From assembly GCA_003223165.1 (NCBI GenBank), contig QHXZ01000086.1:16399-58878 (forward strand): 42,480 nt of DNA, given 5' to 3'. Shown here one piece after another: positions 7,676 through 16,515 of the stretch. Positions within the stretch are counted from its first letter, which is position 1, and every line of letters starts with the position of its first letter. A model generated the notes under the pieces. That model was not told the DNA's origin and made no database searches. It saw nothing but the letters and a program-made list of their open reading frames with translations. Both the position numbers and the translations under genes were made by a program. Source of the DNA: Acidobacteriota bacterium (GTDB lineage Bacteria > Acidobacteriota > Polarisedimenticolia > Gp22-AA2).

Positions 7676-10393
7676 TCAGAAGACGCTGACCTCGGAGACC
7701 AGGGAAGGCGAAAGGAGGACCGCGTTGAGGAACAGGCGTCGCAGCCCCCGCAGCATCAGGCGGAAGTTCGGATCATCGGCGAACAGGATGATCTTGCCGC
7801 GGCCCACCGGCTCCTCGACCAGGTAGGGGGTGCCGGCGAGCTTGGCGAGGGCGCTCGGCCAGGCGAAGCCGCCGAGGCGCAGCCGGTCGGCGGCGGCGAA
7901 GCGGGCCACGTTCGAGCCTTTGGCGGACCGGTTGAAGACCAGGTCGGAGTAGACCAGCACCGCCGCGTTCGGGCCGTACCCCATGCTGAGGTAGTGATCG
8001 GGGTCCAGCTCGATGCGCAGCAACGCGCCGGGTGTCAGCTCGGACTCCCAGGCCTGCTCGCCGCCAGGGGCGGCCTGCTTGCCGGCGGAGTCCGGCGATT
8101 CCGCCTCGGGCGGCACCTCCTCCGCGCCTTTGGGGGTCGCGGTCGTCAGGCCGAAGCGCGACGACGCCAGGAAGGCCGCCCCCTGCCGCACGCCGATCAG
8201 CACGCCCCCCTGCTTCACCCAGGTCTTCAGGGCCTCGATCGTGTCCGGCCGCGCCACCTCCTCGTACGAGGCCTCGCCGGATTCGCCGTCGGGAAAGACG
8301 ATCACGTCGTACTTGCGCAGGTCGGCCCGGCCGAGCGTCGCGAGCGTGATGGGCGTGAACGGCAGCCCGAGCTCGCGCTCGAACATGAACCAGATCGCCC
8401 CATAGGAGTTCGGGTCGCTCCCGTCGCCGGCGATGACCGCCACGCGCGGCAGGCGCAGCGTCTGGACGTGGGCCGATCCCAGCTTGACGCCACGGTCGGT
8501 CCAGGCGCTGTCCACGGCGACCACGTCGACGCCCGCCTCGCGCGCACCGCTCTCGATCGCCCCGCGCAGCGCCGGCGGGTTGCGCTCGGTCCGCACCACC
8601 GCCGTGCCGCGGGGCCAGTCCCGCGCCCCGATCCCGAACTCCTTGTCGGTCACCGCCACGGCGTAGCCGTCGCGCAGCAGCCGCACGGTGAGGGCCAGGC
8701 CCGTGTTGGAGTCGCCGGGGATGAGGTAGCCGTAGCGGCCCTGGCCTCCAAGCACCCGCCCGGCCGGGTCGGGGCGGCTCTCCCCCACGCGCTCGGCCGG
8801 CACCCGCGGCTCCTGCTCGCTCCAGTAGGCCTCGACTCCGAAGGCGAGAGGAAACGACCAGGCGGTGATATCGTAGAACTCGGTGCCGAGCTTCTTCTCC
8901 TTGCGCTTCTTCTGCGCCGCCACGAACGCGTCGGGAATCTTCGGGTCCTTCTCGAGAAGAGCCTGGACCAGCGCCGATTCGGGCTGCGACATGGAGACCA
9001 CGAAGGTGCCCGCCGGGAACGAGCGGCCGGCCACGCGGGCCTCCTCGTAACCGTGGACGCGTTCCAGCAAGAACGGCTCGCGGGCCCGCAGGACCTCGAT
9101 GCCGTCCAGGACGAGGGTCTCGATGAGCGACCAGGTGCGCGCCGGGTCGCTCCCGGGCGGGATGAGATAGGCCCGCACCCCCTCGTGCCGGCCGGGCTCG
9201 AGGTTCGACCTCCTGAAGGAGTAGAAGTCCCGCAGCTTCTCGGCGCGGCGATCCGCCGTCGTGCGCAGCGTCTGCATCGTGGCGATGAAGTGGTGACGCG
9301 CCCCGTCACGCAAGGTGAGGAAGGTGCCGTCCTTGCGCTCGATGCGCAGGCCGTTGCTCCCGCCGCCGTCGGTCTCGAAGGTCATGCCGACCGCCCCGTG
9401 GAGGTTCGGGTATGTGTCCCAGTAGCCGAAGTAGAAGTCGTCGAAGGTCTCGCCGACGAAGTAGCTCCAACCGAAGCGGTCGAACCCTTCGGCGATGGAC
9501 CGGCCGAAGATCTCGTGCCACCTGCGCGTCGTCTCCGGCAGGTTCCGGTTCACCGGATCGACGACCGGGGGAAAGAACATGTTGACCGTCTCGCCGTGGT
9601 GGTCGACGAAGACCTGGGGCATCCAGGCGAGGTACGCCCGTCCCATGGCGCGGCTCTCCTGCTGCGTCATCCAGCCGGCGTCGCGGTTCAGATCGATCTG
9701 GTAGTGGTTGTAGTTGGTGTCGAGGCCCCACGGGGCGTGGTGCTCGAAGGCGTTATCGTCGGGGGACCCGGACGGGCCGACGTGGAAGGCGTTGTAGAAG
9801 GCCACGAAGCGCTCGCGGCTCTCGGGATTGAGGGCCGGGGTGATCACGACGACCAGCTGGTCGAGGATCGATTGCGTCACCGTATCGGTGCCGGCGCACA
9901 GCTGGTACAGGGTCATGATCGCCGCCTCGAGCGCCGCCGTCTCGTTGCCGTCGTTGGCGTAGTTCATCCAGGCGATGGCGGGGTTCGAGGCGATGAGGCG
10001 TTCCGCCTCCTGGGGGTTCCCCAGGGTGCGCGGGTCGGCGAGCTTCAGGTTGCCCGCCCGGACGGCCTCGAGCGCCTTGAGGTTCTTGGGGGAGCTCAGC
10101 ACCGCGAGGTAGAGCGGCCGCCTCTCGTACGATTCCCCGTATACCGAGACGCGGATCCGATCGCAGCCCGCCTCGAGCGCCCGCAAGTAGCGCTCGAAGC
10201 GCGGGTAGTCGGTGAAGGCATCCCCCACCTCGTACCCCAGGACCGAGGCGGGCGTCGGCACCTTCGGATCGTAGGTGCCGGCCGGCCACCAGGCGGGTCC
10301 CGGCGGCTCCTCCGGGAAGGTCGCGCGCGGGATGGCGAGGGCGAGCGCCGCGATGGCGAGCGGCAGGAGGCGGCGAAAACGCTGCGGCAGCAT
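7676..10393 (-). CDS. large secreted M14-family (zinc carboxypeptidase-like) protein with C-terminal GATase1-like domain
   Basis: This 905-residue protein has a signal peptide (LLPLAIAALALAIPRA). The M14-like domain spans about residues 55-370, with DLNRDAGW, a VDHHGE zinc-type histidine segment and the TFETDGGG glutamate segment. In the usual HxxE zinc motif the histidine is replaced: the sequence reads NYANDGNETAALEAA, with Asp (about residue 148) in the His position. Activity is therefore uncertain, or the metal site is altered. A class I glutamine-amidotransferase-like fold (about 640-760, VAVIAGDGSDPNSYG, GGVLIGVRQGAAFL) occupies the C-terminal half. The start is the ATG at 10391-10393, preceded by GGAAGGGG. 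A GTG 21 bp upstream is possible. It lies downstream of tlpA. Confidence 0.85.
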   Translation of the reverse strand: MLPQRFRRLLPLAIAALALAIPRATFPEEPPGPAWWPAGTYDPKVPTPASVLGYEVGDAFTDYPRFERYLRALEAGCDRIRVSVYGESYERRPLYLAVLSSPKNLKALEAVRAGNLKLADPRTLGNPQEAERLIASNPAIAWMNYANDGNETAALEAAIMTLYQLCAGTDTVTQSILDQLVVVITPALNPESRERFVAFYNAFHVGPSGSPDDNAFEHHAPWGLDTNYNHYQIDLNRDAGWMTQQESRAMGRAYLAWMPQVFVDHHGETVNMFFPPVVDPVNRNLPETTRRWHEIFGRSIAEGFDRFGWSYFVGETFDDFYFGYWDTYPNLHGAVGMTFETDGGGSNGLRIERKDGTFLTLRDGARHHFIATMQTLRTTADRRAEKLRDFYSFRRSNLEPGRHEGVRAYLIPPGSDPARTWSLIETLVLDGIEVLRAREPFLLERVHGYEEARVAGRSFPAGTFVVSMSQPESALVQALLEKDPKIPDAFVAAQKKRKEKKLGTEFYDITAWSFPLAFGVEAYWSEQEPRVPAERVGESRPDPAGRVLGGQGRYGYLIPGDSNTGLALTVRLLRDGYAVAVTDKEFGIGARDWPRGTAVVRTERNPPALRGAIESGAREAGVDVVAVDSAWTDRGVKLGSAHVQTLRLPRVAVIAGDGSDPNSYGAIWFMFERELGLPFTPITLATLGRADLRKYDVIVFPDGESGEASYEEVARPDTIEALKTWVKQGGVLIGVRQGAAFLASSRFGLTTATPKGAEEVPPEAESPDSAGKQAAPGGEQAWESELTPGALLRIELDPDHYLSMGYGPNAAVLVYSDLVFNRSAKGSNVARFAAADRLRLGGFAWPSALAKLAGTPYLVEEPVGRGKIILFADDPNFRLMLRGLRRLFLNAVLLSPSLVSEVSVF

Positions 10394-10464
10394 CGGACCC
10401 CTTCCCGGCCGCACCGGCTTCGGGCGGCGCGATCAACCCCGGAGATCGTGGACCGCCGAGCCCG

Positions 10465-11049
10465 TCACCGGCCGGACGTGGCCGTCGTGCCGCCGCCTTC
10501 CTGGAGGAGCTTCTCGATGAGCTGCTCGTATCCGGTCGGCAGGGTCGTTCCCGCGTAACGGATGATGCCGTCTTTGCCGATGAGGAAATTCTGGGGGATG
10601 TAGGAGATCCTGTAGGTCCTCATGGCCGCCCCGTCCGCGTCCCAGAGGACGGGGTAGTTGATCTTGAGCTCCTCGACGAGCGCCGCGACCCCTTCGGGCG
10701 TCTGATCCATGTTGGGGGCGACGCCGAGGATCTCCAGGCCGCGCTCGTGGTACTTGGTGTAGATCTGCTTCAGGGTCGGGACCTCCTGGATGCAGGGGAA
10801 GCACCAGGTGGCCCAGAAGACCACGTGCACCACCCGCTTGCCGCGCAGGTCCCGCAGCTTGTAGGAACGGCCGTTCAGGTCCTTGAGAGCGAGGTCGTAG
10901 GCGAGGTTCCCGACGCTCTTGCCTCGTCCCGGCTCGGGGGCCGGCATGCGCTGCGCCAGCGCCGGGGCCGCGGCTCCGCTCATGAGGATCGCCAGGAGAA
11001 GCGCCGGGAGGACCGGGACGAGCCGGGCGCGTGAGCCGGGTCGAGACAT
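10465..11049 (-). CDS. TlpA/ResA-like periplasmic thioredoxin-fold protein
   Basis: This 194-residue protein has a signal peptide (residues 1-32, ending ALAQ) and an AhpC/TSA-type thioredoxin fold. The redox motif is WATWCFPC, followed by LPT-type strands and the cis-proline segment ISYIPQNFLIGKDG. Such proteins reduce periplasmic disulfides, for example in cytochrome c maturation, or act as general thiol reductants. It lies 16 bp after trxA in the same direction, so the two form a thioredoxin operon with a cytoplasmic and an exported member. The partner is not identifiable here. Confidence 0.9.
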   Translation of the reverse strand: MSRPGSRARLVPVLPALLLAILMSGAAAPALAQRMPAPEPGRGKSVGNLAYDLALKDLNGRSYKLRDLRGKRVVHVVFWATWCFPCIQEVPTLKQIYTKYHERGLEILGVAPNMDQTPEGVAALVEELKINYPVLWDADGAAMRTYRISYIPQNFLIGKDGIIRYAGTTLPTGYEQLIEKLLQEGGGTTATSGR

Positions 11050-11065
11050 CTTCAGCGGGCGCTCC

Positions 11066-11389
11066 TCACAGCAGAGGCGTGATCTTCTGGACGAGCCTGT
11101 CCTTCGGGACGTACCCCATCACCTGGTCCCGCACCTTCCCTTCCTTGAAGAACAGGACGGTGGGGACGGAGAGGATGCCGTACTCGACGGCCGTCGCCTG
11201 GGCCTTGTCGATATCGAGATGCGCCACCTTCAGCCGGCCATCGTACTCGGAGGCGATCTCCGCCACGATCGGCTCCAGCCTCTTGCAGGGGCCGCACCAG
11301 GCCGCGGAGAAGTCGAGCAGGACCGGGACCTTGGAGAGGAGAACCTCGTCCCGGAAGTTCGCGTCATCGACCTCGACCACCGCACTCAT
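11066..11389 (-). CDS. trxA: thioredoxin
   Basis: This 107-residue cytoplasmic thioredoxin has the canonical active site WCGPC (residues 31-35), an internal PT cis-proline motif (SVPTVLFFKEG) and standard family length. It supplies electrons to ribonucleotide reductase, peroxiredoxins and thioredoxin-dependent arsenate reductases. The ArsC-type protein at 36.7-37.1 kb would need such a donor. The ATG at 11387-11389 follows GAGGGGGG. It heads a trxA-tlpA unit with an extended -10 promoter upstream. Confidence 0.95.
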   Translation of the reverse strand: MSAVVEVDDANFRDEVLLSKVPVLLDFSAAWCGPCKRLEPIVAEIASEYDGRLKVAHLDIDKAQATAVEYGILSVPTVLFFKEGKVRDQVMGYVPKDRLVQKITPLL

Positions 11390-11447
11390 CGTCCCCCCTC
11401 GGCAAGGCCTTGATGGCAGGCGCTTCGGGCTGGAGGCAGCGGTCGGG

Positions 11448-11456
11448 ATTATAGCA
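11448..11456 (-). promoter_or_regulatory. extended -10 promoter of trxA
   Basis: The minus strand reads TGCTATAAT, a perfect TATAAT (11448-11453) with the extended TGn element. No good -35 box is present at 16-18 bp. The predicted start near 11441 gives a leader of about 50 nt. Confidence 0.55.
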
Positions 11457-11495
11457 TGGCCGTCCGGTCTGCGCGGGGGCCGGGCGAACCGACCT

Positions 11496-12551
11496 TCAGG
11501 CCCCGGCCTTCGCGGCCCGGGACGGCGGCGCGCCGAGATCGAAGACCGGTTCGACGCGGCCGACCGGCAGCCCCCTGCGATTCTTCAGGTCGGGGGCGAA
11601 GCGCGCGACCAGGGCCGCCGCCACGGGCCGGTCGAGGAGACCCATCTGGCGCAAGGCCTCGATGGCCGCGCTCGGGCGCGCCCGCAGCCCGTCGCCGTCG
11701 GCGATCTTGAGCGCGGCGCCGACGCCCGCGTCGTCCCTCCGCCAGCCCAGCCCGCAGTACCCTTCCGCCCCGATCTTGGCGATCAGCCCGCCGCCGCCGG
11801 CGCGCATCAGCTTGGTGCACAGGCGATCGGTGCCCGCGACCATCTCGGGATGGCGGCGCATCGCGGCGACGACCCGCGCCGCGGCGGCGTCCATCGGTCC
11901 CCGGCGCCCCTCCTGGACCAGGCGGGCATACATCCGGGCGGCGTGGCGCAGCGGCATCGCGAAGGTGGGAGCGGAGCAGCCATCGGTGGCGACCCGGCTC
12001 GACCCGGGATCGAGCCCCGCAAGCTCTTCGATGGCGGCGCGGATCCGGACCTGGACCGGATGATCGACCTCGAGGTAGGTGGACACCGGCGCGCCTAGGT
12101 GCACCGCGAGGGCCAGCATCCCGGCGTGCTTCCCGGAACAGTTGTTGTGCAAGGCCGTGGGCTCGGCGCCGCGCCGCCGCAGCGCCTGGGCGGTGGGGCG
12201 ATGGTAGGGGGCGTGGACGCCGCACTGCAGGGCCGACTCGTCCAGCCCTATCTTGCGCAGGATCGACCGGACCGCTTCGACATGGAACGGCTCGCCTCCG
12301 TGCGAGCCGGCCATGACGGCGATCTCCTCGTCCAAGAGCCCGAAGCGCTCCGCGGCGCCCGACGCCAGGAGCGGCAGGACCTGGACCGGCTTGGCCGCCG
12401 AGCGCAGGAAGGTGATCGTCCCGGGATCGCCGCAGGCCGCCAGCACCCGCCCCCGCGAGTCGGCCACAGCGATGGCGCCGAAGTGGACCGACTCGACGGT
12501 GTCGCCGCGCCAGACCTGCACCAAGGGCGCATAGCCACGCTTGTCCGTCAT
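11496..12551 (-). CDS. Rhizobium etli-type L-asparaginase (asparaginase II / ReAV family)
   Basis: This 351-residue protein hydrolyses L-asparagine to aspartate and ammonia. It belongs to the class unrelated to E. coli AnsA/AnsB and resembling serine beta-lactamase folds. The nucleophile pair SxxK is Ser51/Lys54 (RSAAKPVQ). A second serine sits in GSHGGEPFH (Ser83). The zinc-site residues known in this class match NNCSGKHAG (Cys138, Lys141) and DGCSAP (Cys192). Length is normal. The start ATG at 12549-12551 has GGAG upstream. It lies 85 bp after the aldolase gene in the same direction, and a GC-rich 14-bp palindrome (12566-12579) in that gap could attenuate read-through. The link to sugar metabolism is probably incidental. 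Confidence 0.9.
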   Translation of the reverse strand: MTDKRGYAPLVQVWRGDTVESVHFGAIAVADSRGRVLAACGDPGTITFLRSAAKPVQVLPLLASGAAERFGLLDEEIAVMAGSHGGEPFHVEAVRSILRKIGLDESALQCGVHAPYHRPTAQALRRRGAEPTALHNNCSGKHAGMLALAVHLGAPVSTYLEVDHPVQVRIRAAIEELAGLDPGSSRVATDGCSAPTFAMPLRHAARMYARLVQEGRRGPMDAAAARVVAAMRRHPEMVAGTDRLCTKLMRAGGGGLIAKIGAEGYCGLGWRRDDAGVGAALKIADGDGLRARPSAAIEALRQMGLLDRPVAAALVARFAPDLKNRRGLPVGRVEPVFDLGAPPSRAAKAGA

Positions 12552-12636
12552 CGGACTCCGCCCGCCGCCCCCGGGGGCGTCGCGGGCCGCGTCATGGCAG
12601 CGCAGGGCTGAGGGCCGGGTCGGAACAGGGAGGCCT

Positions 12637-13560
12637 TCAGCGGGCCTCGCCGCTGTAAAGGGAGATGACCTGACCGAGCAGGCGCAGGGCGTCGGCCTTC
12701 TTGCGCTGGAAGGAATTGCGTCCGATGATCGAGCCGAACCCACCGCCGTCGCGGATGGCGCGGACCTCGTTCAAGAGATTCTCCTCGGCCTCCGCCGGGC
12801 CGCCGGAGAAGATCACGATGCGGCGCCCGGCGAAGGCGCACTGGGTGACGTGCCGCACGCGGTCGGCCAGGGAGTCGATGGCGACCTTCTCCTTCTGGTA
12901 GACCTTGCGCGCGGCCTCCTGCTCGACGTGGGCCGTGGGCAGTTTGACCTTGATGACGTGCGCGCCGAGCTGGGCCGCGATGTGGGCCGCGTAGCCGGTG
13001 ACGTCGATGGCCGTCTCGCCTTCCTTGCTCAATCCCGATCCCCGCGGGTAGGACCAGACGACCACCGCCAGACCGCGGCGCCTGGCCTCCTCGGCCAGGG
13101 CGCGGACGCGGCCGTACATCTCGAGGCGGTGCGCGGATCCGGGGTAGATCGTGTAGCCGACCGCGACGCAGCCCAGGCGCAGGGCGTCCTGCACGCTGCC
13201 GGTGACCGCCTGGTCGGGGTCCTTCTCGTCGTTGAGCAAATCCTTGTTGCTGAGCTTGAGGATGAGGGGGATCCGTCCCGCGAACTCGCGCGCGCCCGCC
13301 TCCAGGAAGCCCAGAGGCGCCGCGTAGCCGTTGCAGCCGGCCTCGATCGCCAGCTCGAAGTGGTAGCGCGGGTCGTAGGCGGGGGGATTGGGCGCGAAGC
13401 TTCGCGCCGGCCCATGCTCGAAGCCCTGGTCGACCGGCAGGATCACCACCTTGCCGGTGCCCCCCAGCCGTCCATGGTTGAGCAGGCGGGACAGGTTGGT
13501 CAGCGTCCCGGGGTTGTCGCTGCCGTACCAAGACAGGATTTCTCGCACGCGCTCCGTCAC
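12637..13560 (-). CDS. fbaB: class I fructose-bisphosphate aldolase, FbaB type
   Basis: This 307-residue Schiff-base aldolase of the DhnA/FbaB family interconverts fructose-1,6-bisphosphate with two triose phosphates. Family motifs include LPVDQGFEHGPARSFAPN, GYTIYPGS, VVWSYPRGSGLSKEGETAID and HVIKVKLPTAH, which carries the Schiff-base lysine. IGRNSFQR is the phosphate-binding end. Length is complete. The start is GTG (13558-13560) after GGAGAGGGAG. It lies 27 bp downstream of fbp, so the pair forms a gluconeogenic unit. Confidence 0.95.
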   Translation of the reverse strand: MTERVREILSWYGSDNPGTLTNLSRLLNHGRLGGTGKVVILPVDQGFEHGPARSFAPNPPAYDPRYHFELAIEAGCNGYAAPLGFLEAGAREFAGRIPLILKLSNKDLLNDEKDPDQAVTGSVQDALRLGCVAVGYTIYPGSAHRLEMYGRVRALAEEARRRGLAVVVWSYPRGSGLSKEGETAIDVTGYAAHIAAQLGAHVIKVKLPTAHVEQEAARKVYQKEKVAIDSLADRVRHVTQCAFAGRRIVIFSGGPAEAEENLLNEVRAIRDGGGFGSIIGRNSFQRKKADALRLLGQVISLYSGEAR

Positions 13561-13587
13561 GGCTCCCTCTCCTGCCGTCCGGCCGGT

Positions 13588-14595
13588 CTAGGCCGGGCCG
13601 CCGTCCTTCAGGAATCGCTCATAAAGTATCACGTCCTCGACGCTGCCGATCACGAACGGCACGCGCTGGTGGATCGATCCCGCCTGCACGTCCAGGATGC
13701 GCTCCATGCCGGTGCTCGCCCGCCCCCCCGCCTGCTCGACGACGAAGGCGAGGGGAGCGCACTCGTACATGAGGCGCAGCTTGCCGCTGGCGTGCGCCGA
13801 GTCGGCGGGGTAGAAGTAGAGGCCACCGTCGATCAGGCTGCGGTGCAGATCGGCGACCAGGGCCCCGGTGTAGCGCAGGGAATACGGCCGGCGGCCGCCG
13901 GGGTCTTTCTCGGTCAGGTAGTCGACGTACTTCCGGAGATGGGGGTGCCAGCCCTTCAGGTTGCCCAGGTTGGCGCTGTAGCAGCGGCCGCGCGGCGGGC
14001 AGCGGAGGGTTTCGTGGGTGAGGAGGAACTCCCCCCGGTCCTCGTCGAGCGTGAACCCCGAGACGCCCTGCCCGGTGGTGCAGGCCAGCAGGGTGCTCGG
14101 GCCGTACAGAACGTATCCCGCCGCCAGCTGCTCGGAGCCGCGGCGCAGCAGATCGCGCGACGTCGGCTCCGGGGCGCCGTCGAGCCGGCGGTACAGGCCG
14201 AAGATGGTCCCGACGCAGCCGTCGACGTCGGTGTTCGACGATCCGTCGAGGGGATCGATGCACACGATGTAGCGGGCGCCCTTCCCCGTCCCGAGCCGCC
14301 TGGCCGTGTCCTCCTCCTCGGAGACGATGGCGGCGACGAGGCCGCTCGAGGCGAGGGCGGCCACCACCGCCTCGTTGGCGAGCAGGTCGAGCTTCTTCTG
14401 CGCATCGCCGGTGGCGTTCTCGTTTCCCGCCAGCCCCAGCTCGCCCGTGAAGGCGGCGCGGCGGATCGCGCGCGAGAGGGTCCGGGCGCTTGCGGCGATC
14501 GCCCCCAGGACGATCTCCAGATCGGCGGCCAGCCCCGGGTCGTCGCGGTGCCGGCCGCGCACATGATCGGCCAGAGTCGTCGTCCGGTCCGGCAT
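13588..14595 (-). CDS. fbp: class I fructose-1,6-bisphosphatase
   Basis: This 335-residue enzyme of gluconeogenesis removes the 1-phosphate from fructose-1,6-bisphosphate. The metal site is visible as SEEED (92-96) and IDPLDGSSNTD (113-123). The substrate region includes LRYTGALVADLHR and FYPADSAHASGKLRLMYE, and the C-terminus has GGRAS. The length matches the E. coli-type family. The ATG at 14593-14595 is preceded by an excellent GGAGGAGGA ribosome site. It is followed after 27 bp by fbaB. A TACAAT -10 box lies 57 bp upstream. Confidence 0.96.
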   Translation of the reverse strand: MPDRTTTLADHVRGRHRDDPGLAADLEIVLGAIAASARTLSRAIRRAAFTGELGLAGNENATGDAQKKLDLLANEAVVAALASSGLVAAIVSEEEDTARRLGTGKGARYIVCIDPLDGSSNTDVDGCVGTIFGLYRRLDGAPEPTSRDLLRRGSEQLAAGYVLYGPSTLLACTTGQGVSGFTLDEDRGEFLLTHETLRCPPRGRCYSANLGNLKGWHPHLRKYVDYLTEKDPGGRRPYSLRYTGALVADLHRSLIDGGLYFYPADSAHASGKLRLMYECAPLAFVVEQAGGRASTGMERILDVQAGSIHQRVPFVIGSVEDVILYERFLKDGGPA

Positions 14596-14651
14596 CGTTC
14601 CTCCTCCCCGATCCCTTCGTCTCGACCCGCGCCGCCGGGTCGGCGCCCGGT

Positions 14652-14680
14652 ATTGTACAGGTCCCGGCGCGGGACGGTCC
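14652..14680 (-). promoter_or_regulatory. candidate fbp-fbaB promoter
   Basis: The minus-strand -10 box TACAAT (14652-14657) is directly preceded by TG. The -35 position (14675-14680, GGACCG) is poor. It lies between the palindromic element at 14710-14767 and fbp, giving a leader of about 50 nt. Confidence 0.4.
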
Positions 14681-14709
14681 GCCCGGATCGGCCGTCGCTC
14701 GCCGGGCGG

Positions 14710-14767
14710 CTAGGAGCCTATCCGGGAAATGGCAGCGGCCATTGCGATTTCCCGGACAGGCTCCTAG
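14710..14767. repeat. 58-bp near-perfect palindrome, MITE/REP-like element abutting pgi
   Basis: Two 21-bp arms (14710-14730 and 14747-14767) are inverted with one mismatch around a 16-nt centre. The arm core is GAGCCTATCCGGGAAAT, with G in place of A on the other side. Each arm ends in CTAG, which could be a target-site duplication of an IS-derived miniature element. The stop codon of pgi (14764-14766, TAG on the minus strand) lies inside the right CTAG. As RNA it would form a strong hairpin right after pgi, but no U-run follows. I found no second copy in this window. Confidence 0.75.
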
Positions 14768-16515
14768 GCCAGCACACCGACCATCGCGGCGCGAAGCGCC
14801 GCGAGGCCGGCCAGGACGCCGGTCCCGAGATGCACGCGCAGGGCGCGGCGGCCGCGCTCGGCCAGCACGGTGAAATCGCCCCGCGCCTGGGCCGCCTTGA
14901 CCACTCCGAAGGTGTATCGCCGTCCGGGGATCGCCCGATCCGCCGCATCGTCGCAGGTGATCTGGAGGAACACGCCGCTGTTCGGCCCTCCCTTGTAGAC
15001 CTGTCCCGTGGAGTGCAGGAAGCGCGGACCGAAACCGAGGCAGGTCGCCACGCGCCGCGCGTCCCGCACCGCGAGGCGCAGCGCCTGCAGCGCCTCCTCG
15101 TGCGGCGGGCTCGCCTCCAGGTAGGCCAGGAGCGCCAAGTAGTCGCCGGCGCGCAGGCGCCCGACGTGGGCCCGCAGGTAGCCGCGCAGGGAGCGATCGC
15201 CACCCGCCGCGGCGGCCAGGGCGCGCGCGTTCGCCTCGTCGGCGAACAGAGCGACCTCTCCCTCGCGCAGCATCGGCTCCTCGGCAGGCAGGCTGCCCCG
15301 CGCCTCGTACTCGGCGGTCAGTTGCCGGGCGGCGATCTTGCCGGCCTCGACGTCTGGCTGATCGAACGGGTTGATGCCGAGAATCGATCCGGCCACGGCG
15401 GTGGCGATCTCCCAGCGGAAGAACTCCCCTCCCAGGTCGTAGGGGTCGGCAAGGGGGATGCGGACCACCGGCTGGCCTGCGTCCCCGATCGCCTCCAGGC
15501 GGGCGTCCTGGGCCGCGTCGGGAGCCGTCTCCAGGCGCACGTAGACGAACAGGCGATCGCCGCCGTACACCTCCGGCGGCCCGAGGGGCTCGCGATCGAC
15601 GGGGATGAGCCCGGTGCCGTTCTTGCCGGTCGATTCCGCCAGGAGCTGCTCGAGCCAGGCCCCGAAATCGCCGATGCCGGGCGAGGTCACGAGGGTGACC
15701 TTGTCGCGCCCGGCGCGCCCCAGGACTCCGAGGACGGCGCCGAGGACGACGCCCGGGTTCTCCGCCGGAGGCACGCCGGCGGCGCAGGCCCGCGCCATGC
15801 GGTCGGCCCGCTCGAGGAACCTCGCGAGGTCGACGCCCTGCGCCGCGGCCGGCACCATGCCGAAATCGGACAGGGCGGAGTAGCGCCCGCCGACGCTCGG
15901 AAGGCCGAAGAAGACGCCCCTGAAACCGTCCCTCTCGGCGATCCGTTGCAGGGGGGACCCCGGATCGGTGATGGCGATGAACTGCCGGCCCGCGTCCGGC
16001 CGGCCGGCGGTCCGGCGCACGCGTTCGAGGAAGTACTCCTTGAAGATGTTCGGCTCGAGCGTGCTGCCCGACTTGCTCGATACGATGAACAGGGTGCGCG
16101 CCGGGTCGATCCTCCGCTCGAAGGACCCCACCTGGGCGGGATCGGTGGAATCGAGGACCATGAGATCGGGACGGCCCGGGAAGCGGCCGAACGTCTCTCG
16201 CATCACCTCGGGGCAGAGGCTCGATCCACCCATCCCCAGGACCAGGGCGTGGGTGAACCCCTCGGCCTCGACCTCCCGGGCGAGCGCGGTCAAACGCGCC
16301 AGGCGCGCCGGCAGGTCCCCAGGCAGGTCGAGCCAGCCCATCCAGCGCCCCTCGTCGGCGCCCGTCCAGAGGGAGGCGTCGCGCGCCCAGAGCCTCCGCA
16401 CCTTCCCCTGGGCGCGCCACTCTTCAAGGGAAGCGCTGACGGCCGCCTCGAGATCGCCGGGAAGCCGGAGGGTCATCCGGCCCGGGGCGGAACCCGCGTC
16501 GCGGAGGACGCTCAT
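14764..16515 (-). CDS. pgi: glucose-6-phosphate isomerase (long type)
   Basis: This 583-residue enzyme interconverts glucose-6-phosphate and fructose-6-phosphate. Sugar-phosphate binding motifs are [26 protein letters not shown] (SIS fold), ITDPGSPLQ and the catalytic region [14 protein letters not shown]. The C-terminal part has [16 protein letters not shown]. It resembles the isomerase half of transaldolase/isomerase fusions more than E. coli Pgi. The ATG (16513-16515) overlaps the rpiB stop by 4 nt (ATGA). Its own stop codon lies inside the palindromic element at 14710-14767, so the exact C-terminus may have been altered by that insertion. Confidence 0.94.
   Translation of the reverse strand: MSVLRDAGSAPGRMTLRLPGDLEAAVSASLEEWRAQGKVRRLWARDASLWTGADEGRWMGWLDLPGDLPARLARLTALAREVEAEGFTHALVLGMGGSSLCPEVMRETFGRFPGRPDLMVLDSTDPAQVGSFERRIDPARTLFIVSSKSGSTLEPNIFKEYFLERVRRTAGRPDAGRQFIAITDPGSPLQRIAERDGFRGVFFGLPSVGGRYSALSDFGMVPAAAQGVDLARFLERADRMARACAAGVPPAENPGVVLGAVLGVLGRAGRDKVTLVTSPGIGDFGAWLEQLLAESTGKNGTGLIPVDREPLGPPEVYGGDRLFVYVRLETAPDAAQDARLEAIGDAGQPVVRIPLADPYDLGGEFFRWEIATAVAGSILGINPFDQPDVEAGKIAARQLTAEYEARGSLPAEEPMLREGEVALFADEANARALAAAAGGDRSLRGYLRAHVGRLRAGDYLALLAYLEASPPHEEALQALRLAVRDARRVATCLGFGPRFLHSTGQVYKGGPNSGVFLQITCDDAADRAIPGRRYTFGVVKAAQARGDFTVLAERGRRALRVHLGTGVLAGLAALRAAMVGVLA

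Noticed and set aside
7994-10558. An 854-codon plus-strand open frame opposite the M14-type gene
   Set aside because: It is an antisense shadow. The minus strand has a signal peptide and family motifs, and the plus frame has none.
12566-12579. Palindrome CGCCCCCGGGGGCG as an operator or terminator
   Set aside because: Such GC palindromes arise easily at this base composition and it has no loop or U-tract. I mention it only as possible attenuation.
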